Positions 55,809 to 63,005 of a stretch of DNA of 64,000 bases are shown one piece after another. Every line of letters starts with the position of its first letter. The first letter of the stretch is position 1. This DNA comes from Okibacterium fritillariae. GTDB taxonomy: Bacteria; Actinomycetota; Actinomycetes; Actinomycetales; Microbacteriaceae. The stretch lies in the NCBI RefSeq assembly GCF_900167575.1, contig NZ_FUZP01000001.1:1364001-1428000 (forward strand), written 5' to 3'. The notes beneath the pieces were generated by a model. It searched no databases and was not told where the DNA came from. It saw only the letters and a program-made list of their open reading frames with translations. A program made the translations under genes and the position numbers.

Positions 55809-57137
55809 GTGTCCCGCCAAGATGGTCTCTCGCGTCGCGTCTCCGACGACGACGCCTCGGGTGAGGGCGCGCACATCCTCCATATCGACATGGACGCCTT
55901 CTTCGCGTCGGTCGAATTGCTCGACTACCCCGAGCTGCGGGGCAAGCCGGTGATCATCGGCAACCCGACGGGCCGCTCGGTCGTGACGAGCGCCACCTAT
56001 GAGGCGCGGCGTTACGGCGTGACGGCCGCCATGCCCGTGTCGAAGGCCATCCGCCTGTGCCCGCAGGCCGTCATCCTCGAGCCGCATCACGCGCGCTATA
56101 GCCACTTCTCGAAGCGCGTCATGACCATCTTCGAAGAGGCGACGCCGCTCGTCGAGAAGCTGTCGATCGACGAGGCGTTCCTCGATGTGGCCGGGGCGCG
56201 TCGGCTGCTCGGCACACCCGCCGAGATCGGTCGCATGCTGCGCCGCCGCGTGCACGAAGAGACGGGGCTCACGTGCTCGGTGGGCGCGGCCGGGTCGAAG
56301 TTCGTGGCGAAGCTCGCGTCGTCGGCCGCCAAACCCGACGGCCTGCTGGTCGTGCCGCCGGCCGAGACGCTGCAGTTCCTGCATCCGTTGCCCATTCGAG
56401 CGCTCTGGGGCGTGGGCGGGCGCACCGAAGAATCGCTGCTGCGCATGGGGCTGCGCACGGTCGGCGACGTTGCCGCGGCACCCCTATCGGTGCTCGAGCG
56501 CGCGGTGGGTGCGGCCACGGGGCGCAAGCTGCATGAGCTCGCGCGCGGCGTCGACGACCGGCGCATCGTCACGCAGTCCACCGAGAAGAGCGTCGGCCAC
56601 GAGGTCACATTCGACGAAGACATCCGCGACCCGGCTCGCATCAAACGCGAGATCCTCGGCCTGTCCGATCGGGTGGGGCAACGCCTGCGCGCGGCGGGTC
56701 TTTCCGGCCGCACGGTGTCGATCAAGGTGCGTTACTCCGATTTCACGACCGTCACGCGATCGCGCACGCTCGAAGACCCGAGCAACGTCTCGAAGCGGTT
56801 CTACGAAGAGGCCGCCGACCTGTTCGATGCGCTGCACACCGATGGCCGCGCCATCCGCCTCATCGGCGTGCGGGCCGAGCAGCTGACCGAAGGCGGCCCG
56901 GGCGCCCTGCTGTGGGATCCCGACGAGGAGTGGCGCGAGGCCGAGACCATGATCGACTCGCTGCGCAAGAAGTTCGGCTCGGGCGCGATCGGTTCGGCGG
57001 CGCTCCTCAGCGGCACGACGCGCACGGGGCGGGATCGGGCGGCCGCGGCATCCGCCCACCGCGCCGACCAAGCGCGTCGAGAAGCTGACCGCAACCCCTT
57101 GGACGGGGAAGCCCCACAGAGTAACTTTGGGGCATGA
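55809..57137 (+). CDS. dinB: DNA polymerase IV
   Basis: DinB is a Y-family translesion polymerase. The 442-residue protein has HIDMDAFFASVE and KLSIDEAFLDVAG with the catalytic acidic residues, SNKFVAK-type sequence as AGSKFVAKLASS, helix-hairpin-helix GVGGRTEESL, and the little-finger domain. It starts at a GTG preceded by TAAGGT; a GACAAT at 55798 could be a -10 giving an almost leaderless mRNA. The C-terminal 45 residues after the little finger are Arg/Ala-rich without a visible beta-clamp motif. Its stop overlaps the next gene as ATGA. Confidence 0.95.
   Translation: MSRQDGLSRRVSDDDASGEGAHILHIDMDAFFASVELLDYPELRGKPVIIGNPTGRSVVTSATYEARRYGVTAAMPVSKAIRLCPQAVILEPHHARYSHFSKRVMTIFEEATPLVEKLSIDEAFLDVAGARRLLGTPAEIGRMLRRRVHEETGLTCSVGAAGSKFVAKLASSAAKPDGLLVVPPAETLQFLHPLPIRALWGVGGRTEESLLRMGLRTVGDVAAAPLSVLERAVGAATGRKLHELARGVDDRRIVTQSTEKSVGHEVTFDEDIRDPARIKREILGLSDRVGQRLRAAGLSGRTVSIKVRYSDFTTVTRSRTLEDPSNVSKRFYEEAADLFDALHTDGRAIRLIGVRAEQLTEGGPGALLWDPDEEWREAETMIDSLRKKFGSGAIGSAALLSGTTRTGRDRAAAASAHRADQARREADRNPLDGEAPQSNFGA
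57122..57127 (+). promoter_or_regulatory. Putative -10 for the GerW-like gene
   Basis: TAACTT lies exactly six bases before the ATG at 57134, within the end of dinB. It may allow separate leaderless transcription. Confidence 0.35.
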
Positions 57138-57484
57138 GCAACCTTTCTCTCGACCTGGCCAACTCCTTCAAATCGCTCGGCGTCTCAACCGTCTACGGTG
57201 AGCCTGTCGAGTTCGAGGGGGGCTCCCTCATTCCCGTCGCCCTGACCTGGTACGGCTTCGGCGCCGGCGAAGGGGAGAACATCGAAGACGGCGACGAGAA
57301 CGTCGCCGGTTCGGGTTCCGGCGGTGGCGGCGGTGGCGCCTCCATCCCGATCGGCGCCTACGTCAAGGCGGCCGACGGCATCCGCTTCGAGCCCAACGTC
57401 GTTTCGCTGCTCGCCGTGGGCATCCCGGCCATCTGGGTCACGGGCAAGGCCCTCGCGCGCATCATCAAGGCGCTCAAGAAGTAG
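57134..57484 (+). CDS. GerW/YtfJ-family protein
   Basis: A 116-residue protein resembling the GerW (YtfJ) family, known from spore-formers but also found in non-sporulating actinobacteria. The family pattern is visible as VYGEPVEFEGGSLIPVALTWYGFGAGEG, a glycine-rich block, and ASIPIGAYVKAADGIRFEPNVVSLLAVG. There is no signal peptide. Its role here is unknown. The ATG overlaps the dinB stop, and a strong hairpin follows. Confidence 0.82.
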   Translation: MSNLSLDLANSFKSLGVSTVYGEPVEFEGGSLIPVALTWYGFGAGEGENIEDGDENVAGSGSGGGGGGASIPIGAYVKAADGIRFEPNVVSLLAVGIPAIWVTGKALARIIKALKK

Positions 57485-57498
57485 CCCTCACTTTCTCG

Positions 57499-57530
57499 GC
57501 CCCGCGGCGACTCGCCGCGGGGCTATAATT
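57499..57530 (+). terminator. Terminator directly abutting the thiamine promoter
   Basis: A perfect 11-bp stem (GCCCCGCGGCG with CGCCGCGGGGC, loop ACT) ends at 57523. The following TATAATTTT acts both as a T-rich tail and, in its first six bases, as a -10 box. Confidence 0.8.
57524..57529 (+). promoter_or_regulatory. Consensus -10 TATAAT for the TPP-riboswitch transcript
   Basis: A perfect TATAAT sits immediately after the terminator stem and just before the riboswitch aptamer. The -35 region would lie inside the hairpin stem, so activity may depend on an extended contact or an activator. Confidence 0.6.
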
Positions 57531-57536
57531 TTGTCA

Positions 57537-57630
57537 ACACGGGAGTCCGGTGAGCCGGGCTGAGAGGAAGGTTCTCAACCTTCGACCGTCGAACCTGATC
57601 TGGATCATGCCAGCGCAGGGAGGCATCCAT
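57537..57630 (+). promoter_or_regulatory. TPP riboswitch (THI element)
   Basis: The aptamer's conserved cores are all present: CTGAGA at 57560-57565, CCTGATC at 57594-57600, GGATCATGCCAGCG around 57602-57615 and CAGGGA just after. The CCGGTGAGCCGG stem precedes the CTGAGA core. TPP riboswitches repress thiamine synthesis and uptake genes when thiamine pyrophosphate is abundant. It lies about 45 bases upstream of ykoE, which fits the transporter's predicted substrate. Confidence 0.96.
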
Positions 57631-57639
57631 CTCCTTACC

Positions 57640-57671
57640 CGTGCCCTCATTCACCGAATAGAAGGGGCACG
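57640..57671 (+). promoter_or_regulatory. Hairpin that may sequester the ykoE ribosome-binding site
   Basis: CGTGCCC (57640-57646) pairs with GGGCACG (57665-57671). The second arm overlaps the AAGGGG ribosome-binding site just before the ykoE GTG. No T-run follows, so the switch most likely blocks translation rather than transcription. Confidence 0.6.
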
Positions 57672-57675
57672 AATC

Positions 57676-58308
57676 GTGTCAACGCGCACCGAAACACTCA
57701 CCCAACCGCAGGCCCCGGCCGCCCCCAGCCGGTTCCGTTGGCGGGTCGTCGACATCGTCGTGGCCAGCGTGCTCGGCGTGGCCGCCGGCATCGTCTTCTG
57801 GGCCTGGGGCCTCGGATGGAGCGCCATCAGCGCCCCGTTCCAGTTCCTCCCCGGCTTGCAGGCGTCGCTCGCCACCCTGTGGGTGGCCGCCGGAGTGCTC
57901 GGCGCCCTCGTCATCCGCAAACCCGGCGCGGCCATCTTCGTCGAGACCGTCGCCGCGGCCGTCTCGGCTCTCGTCGGCACCCAATGGGGAGGATTCCTCA
58001 CCATCGAGGCCGGCATCGTGCAGGGCCTCGGCGCCGAGATCATCTTCCTGCTGTTCTTCTACCGGGTCTGGAACCTGCCCGTCGCCATGCTCGCGGGCGC
58101 GGGCGCCGGTCTCGCCATGGCCATCAACGACCTGGTGCTCTGGTACCCGGGCTCGGCATTCGGCTTCGTCGCGGTCTACACGATCTCGGCCATCGTCGGC
58201 GGCGCCATCGTCGCGGGCGTGCTGCCGTGGCTCGCGGCCACGGGGCTCGCACGCACGGGCGCGCTCGATCGCTTCGCCTCGGGACGGGCCTCCGCTCGAC
58301 GTGTCTGA
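57676..58308 (+). CDS. ykoE: YkoE-type ECF transporter substrate-binding (S) component
   Basis: A 210-residue integral membrane protein with about five to six helices of the YkoE family, the substrate-specific subunit of the YkoEDC energy-coupling-factor importer for hydroxymethylpyrimidine or thiamine. The core includes RWRVVDIVVASVLGVAAGIVFWAWG, LVGTQWGGFLTIEAGIVQGLGAE and AMAINDLVLWYPGSAFGF. The GTG start follows an AAGGGG site that lies in a hairpin after the TPP aptamer. It overlaps ykoD by eight bases. Confidence 0.92.
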   Translation: MSTRTETLTQPQAPAAPSRFRWRVVDIVVASVLGVAAGIVFWAWGLGWSAISAPFQFLPGLQASLATLWVAAGVLGALVIRKPGAAIFVETVAAAVSALVGTQWGGFLTIEAGIVQGLGAEIIFLLFFYRVWNLPVAMLAGAGAGLAMAINDLVLWYPGSAFGFVAVYTISAIVGGAIVAGVLPWLAATGLARTGALDRFASGRASARRV

Positions 58309-59923
58309 CGACAAGACGATGTCGGTGCGCCCGGCCGGGGTCGAGGCCCGCGGCTGGGCGTTCCGGCACGCCAGTCGGCTCGCGTGGGCGGTCGACGGGC
58401 TCGAGCTGTCGATCGCCCCGGGGGAGCGCGTGCTGCTCCTCGGGCCGTCGGGCGCCGGCAAATCGACGCTCATCCAGGCTCTGGCGGGCGTTCTCGGCGA
58501 CAGCGCAGACGAAGGCGAATCGCGGGGCTCTCTTCTCATCGACGGGATGCTGCCCGCCGCCGTCCGCGGTCGTGCGGGCCTCGTGTTGCAAGACCCCGAC
58601 TCGCAGGTGATCCTGGCGCGCGTGGGCGACGACGTGGCGTTCGGCTGCGAAAACCTCGGCGTCGATCGCGACGAGATCTGGCGCCGGGTGGCCTGGGCGC
58701 TCGATGCGGTGGGCCTGCACGTGGCGCTCGACCATCCCACGTCGCAGTTGTCGGGTGGGCAGAAGCAGCGGCTTGCGCTGGCCGGTGTGCTGGCGATGCA
58801 TCCGGGCTTGTTGCTGCTCGACGAGCCCACGGCCAATCTCGATCCCGCGGGCGTGGCCGAGGTGCAGGATGCCGTGGGGCGTGTGCTCGAGCGCACGGGT
58901 GCGACGCTCGTCGTGATCGAGCACCGGGTCGACACGTGGGCCTCGGTCGTCGACCGCGTCGTCGTGCTCGAACCGAACGGTGGCGTCAGCGCTGATGGCT
59001 CGGTCGAGCGAGTGTTGGGGGATGCCTCGACCGCCGAACGCCTGCGCGATGCGGGTGTATGGGTGCCCGGGTGGCGCCCCGAGCCGCCCGGGCGACGCAC
59101 CCATCCGGGAACGGGTGCGGGTGCGGGTGCGAGTTCTGCCTCTGGCGGCGCCATCGGTGCAGCCCCTCCCGCTGGTGCCGGTGCTGGTGCCGGCGTGTTG
59201 CTCAGCGCCACGGGTCTCTCCGTCGGTCGCCCCGGCCAGCATCCCGTGCAGACCGATCTCGCGTTCGAGCTGCGCGACCGCGAACTCCTCGCCATCGAGG
59301 GCCCCAACGGCGCCGGCAAATCCACGCTCGCGCTCACGCTGGCGGGTCTGCTCGCTCCCCAGTCCGGCTCGGTCGTGGCGAGTGACCTGCTCCGGGGCGA
59401 CAACCGCGTGGATGCCTCACCCCACCGCTGGCGGTCGCGAGAGCTCCTCACCCGCATCGGCATGGTCTTCCAAGACCCCGAGCACCAGATCCTCAAGCCG
59501 ACCGTGCGCGAAGACCTGCTGGTGGGCCCGCGTGCCGCGGCTGGTGGGCGTTCGCGCCGGGTGCTGCCCTCCGACATCCTCGACCGCGTCGACGAGGTGC
59601 TCGAGCGCCTGCGACTCGCCCACCTCGCCGAGGCCAACCCCTACACGCTGTCGGGCGGCGAGAAACGACGCCTCTCGGTGGCCACGGCGCTCGTCACCGA
59701 GCCGCGCGTGCTCGTGCTCGACGAACCCACGTTCGGCCAGGACGCCCGCACCTGGCGCGAACTCGTGGCCCTGCTCGCCGAACTCCGCGACGACGGCACT
59801 TCGATCGTCGCCGTCAGCCACGACGCCGATTTCGTGCGCGTGCTGGCCGACCGGCGCCTCGAGCTGCAGGCGGCGACCGAAGCAGACCGATCTGACGAGC
59901 GCTTCGGGGGAGTGATCGCATGA
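58301..59923 (+). CDS. ykoD: YkoD-type ECF transporter ATPase with two ABC domains
   Basis: A 540-residue protein with two ATP-binding cassettes in one chain, powering the YkoEDC importer. The first has Walker A GPSGAGKST (48-56), QDPDSQVILARVGDDVAFG and the signature QLSGGQKQR. The second has GPNGAGKST, FQDPEHQILKPTVREDLL and TLSGGEKRR. A Gly/Ala repeat linker with GGGTGC-type hexamers separates them. The GTG start lies inside the end of ykoE, and the stop overlaps ykoC as ATGA. Confidence 0.94.
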   Translation: MSDDKTMSVRPAGVEARGWAFRHASRLAWAVDGLELSIAPGERVLLLGPSGAGKSTLIQALAGVLGDSADEGESRGSLLIDGMLPAAVRGRAGLVLQDPDSQVILARVGDDVAFGCENLGVDRDEIWRRVAWALDAVGLHVALDHPTSQLSGGQKQRLALAGVLAMHPGLLLLDEPTANLDPAGVAEVQDAVGRVLERTGATLVVIEHRVDTWASVVDRVVVLEPNGGVSADGSVERVLGDASTAERLRDAGVWVPGWRPEPPGRRTHPGTGAGAGASSASGGAIGAAPPAGAGAGAGVLLSATGLSVGRPGQHPVQTDLAFELRDRELLAIEGPNGAGKSTLALTLAGLLAPQSGSVVASDLLRGDNRVDASPHRWRSRELLTRIGMVFQDPEHQILKPTVREDLLVGPRAAAGGRSRRVLPSDILDRVDEVLERLRLAHLAEANPYTLSGGEKRRLSVATALVTEPRVLVLDEPTFGQDARTWRELVALLAELRDDGTSIVAVSHDADFVRVLADRRLELQAATEADRSDERFGGVIA

Positions 59924-60723
59924 CCGCCCCGTCAGCAGCACCCGCCGAACGCTCGCGACCCGGCCCCGTCATCTACCGCGTCAACCCGGTCGCCAAGCTC
60001 GCCGCGACCATCCCGCTCAGCCTCGCCCTCGTGCTCACGCTCGACTGGCTCTCGGCCACGGTCGCCCTCCTCCTCGAACTCGCGTTGCTCGGCTGGGCCG
60101 GCCTCGGTTGGCGCCAGTTCTGGCGCCGCACGCTGCCCATCTGGCTGGCCGCGCCGCTCGCCGGGCTCAGCATGGTGCTCTACGGGCAAGCATCCGGTGC
60201 CACCTACGTTCAGTTCGGCATCCTGCACGTCACGGATGGCTCGATCGCGATCGGTGTGGCAACGGCCCTGCGTATCGTGGCCATCGCCCTGCCCGCGGTC
60301 GTGCTCTTCGTCACGATCGACCCCACCGACCTCGCCGACGGACTCGCCCAGATCGTGAGGCTCCCGGCGCGTTTCGTCCTCGGGGCCCTCGCCGGCCTGC
60401 GCATGGTCGGCCTCTTCATCGACGACTGGCGTTCCCTGGCCCTCGCGCGTCGGGCACGCGGCGTCGCAGACTCCGGCCGCCTGCGCCGTTTCGCGGGCCA
60501 GAGCATCGCGCTGCTCGTGCTCGCCATCCGCCGCGGATCGAAGCTCGCCACCGCCATGGAGGCCCGCGGCTTCGGCTCCTCCCTCCCGCGCACGTGGGCC
60601 CGCGCCTCCCGCTTCCACCGAGCGGATGCCGTGCTCATCCTGATCGGAACCGGCATCGCCGCCGCGGCCGTCGTGGTCAGCGTCACGGCGGGCACCTGGA
60701 ACTTCATCCTGGGCGGCTCATGA
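59920..60723 (+). CDS. ykoC: YkoC-type ECF transporter transmembrane (T) component
   Basis: A 267-residue coupling subunit with about five helices. It starts with YRVNPVAKLAATIPLSLAL, the common entry of T components, and carries the Ala-Arg-Gly coupling motifs SLALARRARGVADSG and TAMEARGFGSSLPRT that contact the ATPases. It completes the YkoEDC complex. Its stop overlaps the following kinase-like gene as ATGA, so four genes form one translationally coupled unit. Confidence 0.93.
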   Translation: MTAPSAAPAERSRPGPVIYRVNPVAKLAATIPLSLALVLTLDWLSATVALLLELALLGWAGLGWRQFWRRTLPIWLAAPLAGLSMVLYGQASGATYVQFGILHVTDGSIAIGVATALRIVAIALPAVVLFVTIDPTDLADGLAQIVRLPARFVLGALAGLRMVGLFIDDWRSLALARRARGVADSGRLRRFAGQSIALLVLAIRRGSKLATAMEARGFGSSLPRTWARASRFHRADAVLILIGTGIAAAAVVVSVTAGTWNFILGGS

Positions 60724-61265
60724 CCGACCTCGCCTCGCTCACGGATCTCGTGCGTCGCGCCTGGGCGGCGCCGGGCCCCGGGGTCCTCCTCATCGACGGC
60801 CCCAGCGGCTCGGGCAAATCGACGCTCGCGGACGAGCTGCAGGCGTCGCTCGCCGACACGGGCGCCATTCTCATTCGCATGGATGAGATCTACCCGGGAT
60901 GGGGCGGCCTCGACGAGGCGACGACGATCCTCACGCGTGATGTGCTGTCACCGTGGCGTCGCGGCGAGCCCTCGGGTCACGCGCTCTGGGACTGGGCCGC
61001 CGACAGGCAGTCGGGATGGCGCAACATTCCCGCCGGACATCCACTCATCGTCGAGGGATGCGGCGCCGCGAGCGGCTGGGCAGGCGATCCCGCCACCGTG
61101 CTCGTCTGGGTGGAAGCATCCGACGACACGCGCAAGCGACGCGCTCTCGCCCGGGATGCGGGCACCTTCGACGCCCACTGGGAGATGTGGGATGCGCAGT
61201 GGCGCCGGTATCTCGCGCGAGCCGACTATCGAGCCCGCGCCGACGCCGTCATCCGCACCGACTGA
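60720..61265 (+). CDS. P-loop kinase-like ATPase linked to ykoEDC
   Basis: A 181-residue P-loop protein of the uridine-kinase/AAA-like small kinase type. Walker A is GPSGSGKST, followed by RMDEIYPGW, GHPLIVEGCGAA and a lid-like DTRKRRALARD helix. It overlaps ykoC as ATGA and is therefore under the TPP riboswitch. Being co-controlled with a thiamine-type importer suggests it might phosphorylate the imported compound, but this is inference; no thiamine-kinase signature is visible. Homologues are generally annotated only as ATP-binding protein. Confidence 0.85.
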   Translation: MTDLASLTDLVRRAWAAPGPGVLLIDGPSGSGKSTLADELQASLADTGAILIRMDEIYPGWGGLDEATTILTRDVLSPWRRGEPSGHALWDWAADRQSGWRNIPAGHPLIVEGCGAASGWAGDPATVLVWVEASDDTRKRRALARDAGTFDAHWEMWDAQWRRYLARADYRARADAVIRTD

Positions 61266-61371
61266 GTCGCTGAACCGAGTAGCCACGCAGGCCAGCACGA
61301 CACCGGCCGCCCGCGCACCGAGTCGGTCGCGTGAGTCATAGCTCGCGGCGATCGATCCGCATGCTGAAAGA

Positions 61372-61447
61372 TGGTGCCCCCGGCAGGATTCGAACCTGCG
61401 ACCAAGAGATTAGAAGGCTCCTGCTCTATCCCCTGAGCTACGGAGGC
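61372..61447 (-). tRNA. tRNA-Arg(TCT)
   Basis: On the minus strand a full cloverleaf is present: acceptor GCCTCCG with CGGGGGC (one G-U pair), D arm GCTCAGGGGATAGAGC, anticodon loop with TCT, and T arm with GGTTCGAATCC. The CCA end is encoded. TCT reads AGA codons, which are rare in this GC-rich sequence. Confidence 0.96.
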
Positions 61448-61488
61448 GAAGGGTTGCCCCACCAGGATATCGCAGCCGCCGGGCCCTC

Positions 61489-61707
61489 TCAGGCCTGAAC
61501 GAGGCCGATCACGCCGAAGATGGCCGACACGAGGGCGATGACGAGCGAGATGCCGATCAACACGGCGTGCACGATGAGGAACGTCGTGGGCTTGCCCGCA
61601 GCATCCCGAGCGCGCGTGTCTTTGCTGACGCGCTTATAGAACTGGGGCCACACGATGGCGTTCCAGACGGCGTTGACGAGAAGCAGGATGGCGAGGGTCA
61701 CGGTCAC
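61489..61707 (-). CDS. SCO4848-family small membrane protein
   Basis: A 72-residue protein with two hydrophobic helices (about residues 2-20 and 43-68) separated by a basic loop YKRVSKDTRARDAAGKPTTF. The family is conserved in actinobacteria next to orn and has no known function. The GTG start lies seven bases after a minus-strand TAGGAT, so the gene is probably leaderless and divergent from orn. Confidence 0.85.
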   Translation of the reverse strand: MTVTLAILLLVNAVWNAIVWPQFYKRVSKDTRARDAAGKPTTFLIVHAVLIGISLVIALVSAIFGVIGLVQA

Positions 61708-61714
61708 GCGCTCA

Positions 61715-61720
61715 ATCCTA
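61715..61720 (-). promoter_or_regulatory. Putative -10 for the SCO4848-like gene
   Basis: Minus-strand TAGGAT lies seven bases before the GTG start, back to back with the orn -10 on the other strand. Confidence 0.42.
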
Positions 61721-61736
61721 TGTCGGGCGCCCGCAC

Positions 61737-61742
61737 TAGGAT
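61737..61742 (+). promoter_or_regulatory. Putative -10 for leaderless orn
   Basis: TAGGAT lies exactly six bases before the orn ATG. It is 16 bases from the divergent TAGGAT, forming a compact symmetric promoter pair. Confidence 0.5.
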
Positions 61743-61748
61743 CGAGGC

Positions 61749-62369
61749 ATGGGTAGCGTTACAGACCGCCTCGTGTGGATCGATTGTGAAATGACCGGGC
61801 TCGACCTCGCCGTCGACGAATTGGTAGAGATCGCCGTGGTCATCACCGACTTCGACCTCAAGCCTGTCGACGAGGGCATCAGCATCGTCATCAAGCCAGA
61901 TGCCTCGGCGCTGGCGAATATGGGCGAGTTCGTCACGAATATGCACCAGACGTCGGGCCTTCTCGAAGAGATCCCCAACGGCGTGAGCCTGGCCGAGGCC
62001 GAATACGAGACGCTCGAATACATCCTCAAGCATGTGCCCGATCAGCTGAAGGCTCCGCTGGCCGGCAACAGCATCGGCACCGACCGGGCGTTCCTCGCCA
62101 AGTTCATGCCGCGCGTCGATGCGCACCTGCACTACCGCAACGTCGACGTGTCGTCGATCAAAGAGCTGGCCAAGCGCTGGTTCCCCCGCGTGTACTTCAA
62201 CGCCCCCTCGAAGAATGGCGGCCACCGCGCCCTGGCCGACATCCTCGAGTCCATTCGCGAGCTCGACTACTACCGCCACGCGGTGTTCGTGGCCGACCCC
62301 GGCCCCTCCAGCGACGAGGCCAAAATCGCCGCGCAGGCGAGTGTGGACAAGTTCGCCCTGGATATGTAA
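61749..62369 (+). CDS. orn: Oligoribonuclease
   Basis: Orn degrades the last 2-5 nucleotide RNA fragments, including pGpG from cyclic di-GMP turnover. The 206-residue DEDDh exonuclease shows LVWIDCEMTGLD with the first two acidic residues, NSIGTDRAFL, YRNVDVSSIKEL and the final HRALADILESI. The conserved C-terminal helix is followed by a short tail. It is probably translated from a leaderless mRNA. Confidence 0.97.
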   Translation: MGSVTDRLVWIDCEMTGLDLAVDELVEIAVVITDFDLKPVDEGISIVIKPDASALANMGEFVTNMHQTSGLLEEIPNGVSLAEAEYETLEYILKHVPDQLKAPLAGNSIGTDRAFLAKFMPRVDAHLHYRNVDVSSIKELAKRWFPRVYFNAPSKNGGHRALADILESIRELDYYRHAVFVADPGPSSDEAKIAAQASVDKFALDM

Positions 62370-62375
62370 TACACT
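62370..62375 (+). promoter_or_regulatory. Putative -10 for tRNA-His
   Basis: TACACT overlaps the first bases after the orn stop and lies about 43 bases before the tRNA. This is a consensus match only. Confidence 0.35.
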
Positions 62376-62417
62376 TTTCTAGTTGCGTTCGAGCCCGAGA
62401 GGGATTGAGACGCGCAT

Positions 62418-62494
62418 GGTGGGTATAGCTCAGTTGGTAGAGCGCCTGATTGTGGTTCAGGAGGTCGCGGGTTCAAGCCCCGTTACTCACCCCA
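62418..62494 (+). tRNA. tRNA-His(GTG)
   Basis: The cloverleaf has acceptor GTGGGTA with TACTCAC (one G-U pair), D arm GCTCAGTTGGTAGAGC, anticodon GTG and a T arm with GGTTCAAGCCC. The extra G at -1 (62418) faces C73 (62491), the identity element for tRNA-His. CCA is encoded at 62492-62494. Confidence 0.97.
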
Positions 62495-62595
62495 AGTTGA
62501 ATTCGATGCCAGAGGCAATCTGGTTCCGGCGGGTCGCGTTCGCGTCTCGGCCGGGTGATCGATCCCCATCCGCACGCATGTGACCGGAGGCTCCC

Positions 62596-62970
62596 ATGTC
62601 GACGCACCCCGGTTTCGAACCCCTCGACATCGCGGCCGAGCCTTTCGAACAGCTCGTCGTCGACGAACTCGACGAACTTCCCGACGACATGGTCGACGGC
62701 CTCGACAACATCGTGTTCGTCGTCGAGGACCGCCCCGAAGACGGCTCGCTCGACCTCCTCGGCCTCTATGACGGCGTCGCTCTCACCGAGCGCGGCCAAT
62801 ACGGCTTCGGCGAAATGCCCGACCGCATCGTCCTCTACCGCGAGCCCCTCCTCGCGATCTCGCGCGACCTCGACGAGCTGCGCGACCAGATCCACGTCAC
62901 CCTGGTGCACGAGATCGCCCACTTCTACGGCATCGACGACGACAAGTTGCACGAACTCGGGTGGGGCTAA
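62596..62970 (+). CDS. Zincin-like metallopeptidase (DUF1025 family)
   Basis: A 124-residue protein of the minimal zincin family found across actinobacteria. The metal site is HEIAHFYGIDDDKLHELGW: two histidines and the catalytic glutamate in HExxH, with a third ligand in the downstream ELGW motif. There is no signal peptide, so it acts in the cytoplasm. No substrate is known. It starts after a CGGAGG site. Confidence 0.9.
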   Translation: MSTHPGFEPLDIAAEPFEQLVVDELDELPDDMVDGLDNIVFVVEDRPEDGSLDLLGLYDGVALTERGQYGFGEMPDRIVLYREPLLAISRDLDELRDQIHVTLVHEIAHFYGIDDDKLHELGWG

Positions 62971-62993
62971 GCGCCGTCGCCCGATCATCCGGT

Positions 62994-62999
62994 TACTCT
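62994..62999 (+). promoter_or_regulatory. Putative -10 for a leaderless S11-like gene
   Basis: TACTCT lies exactly six bases before the ATG at 63006, with no ribosome-binding site. Confidence 0.48.
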
Positions 63000-63005
63000 G
63001 ACCAC

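Noticed and set aside
61372-62494. tRNA-Arg and tRNA-His as integration sites
   Set aside because: No integrase, duplicated tRNA 3' end or composition shift is seen nearby; orn and its neighbour are normal.
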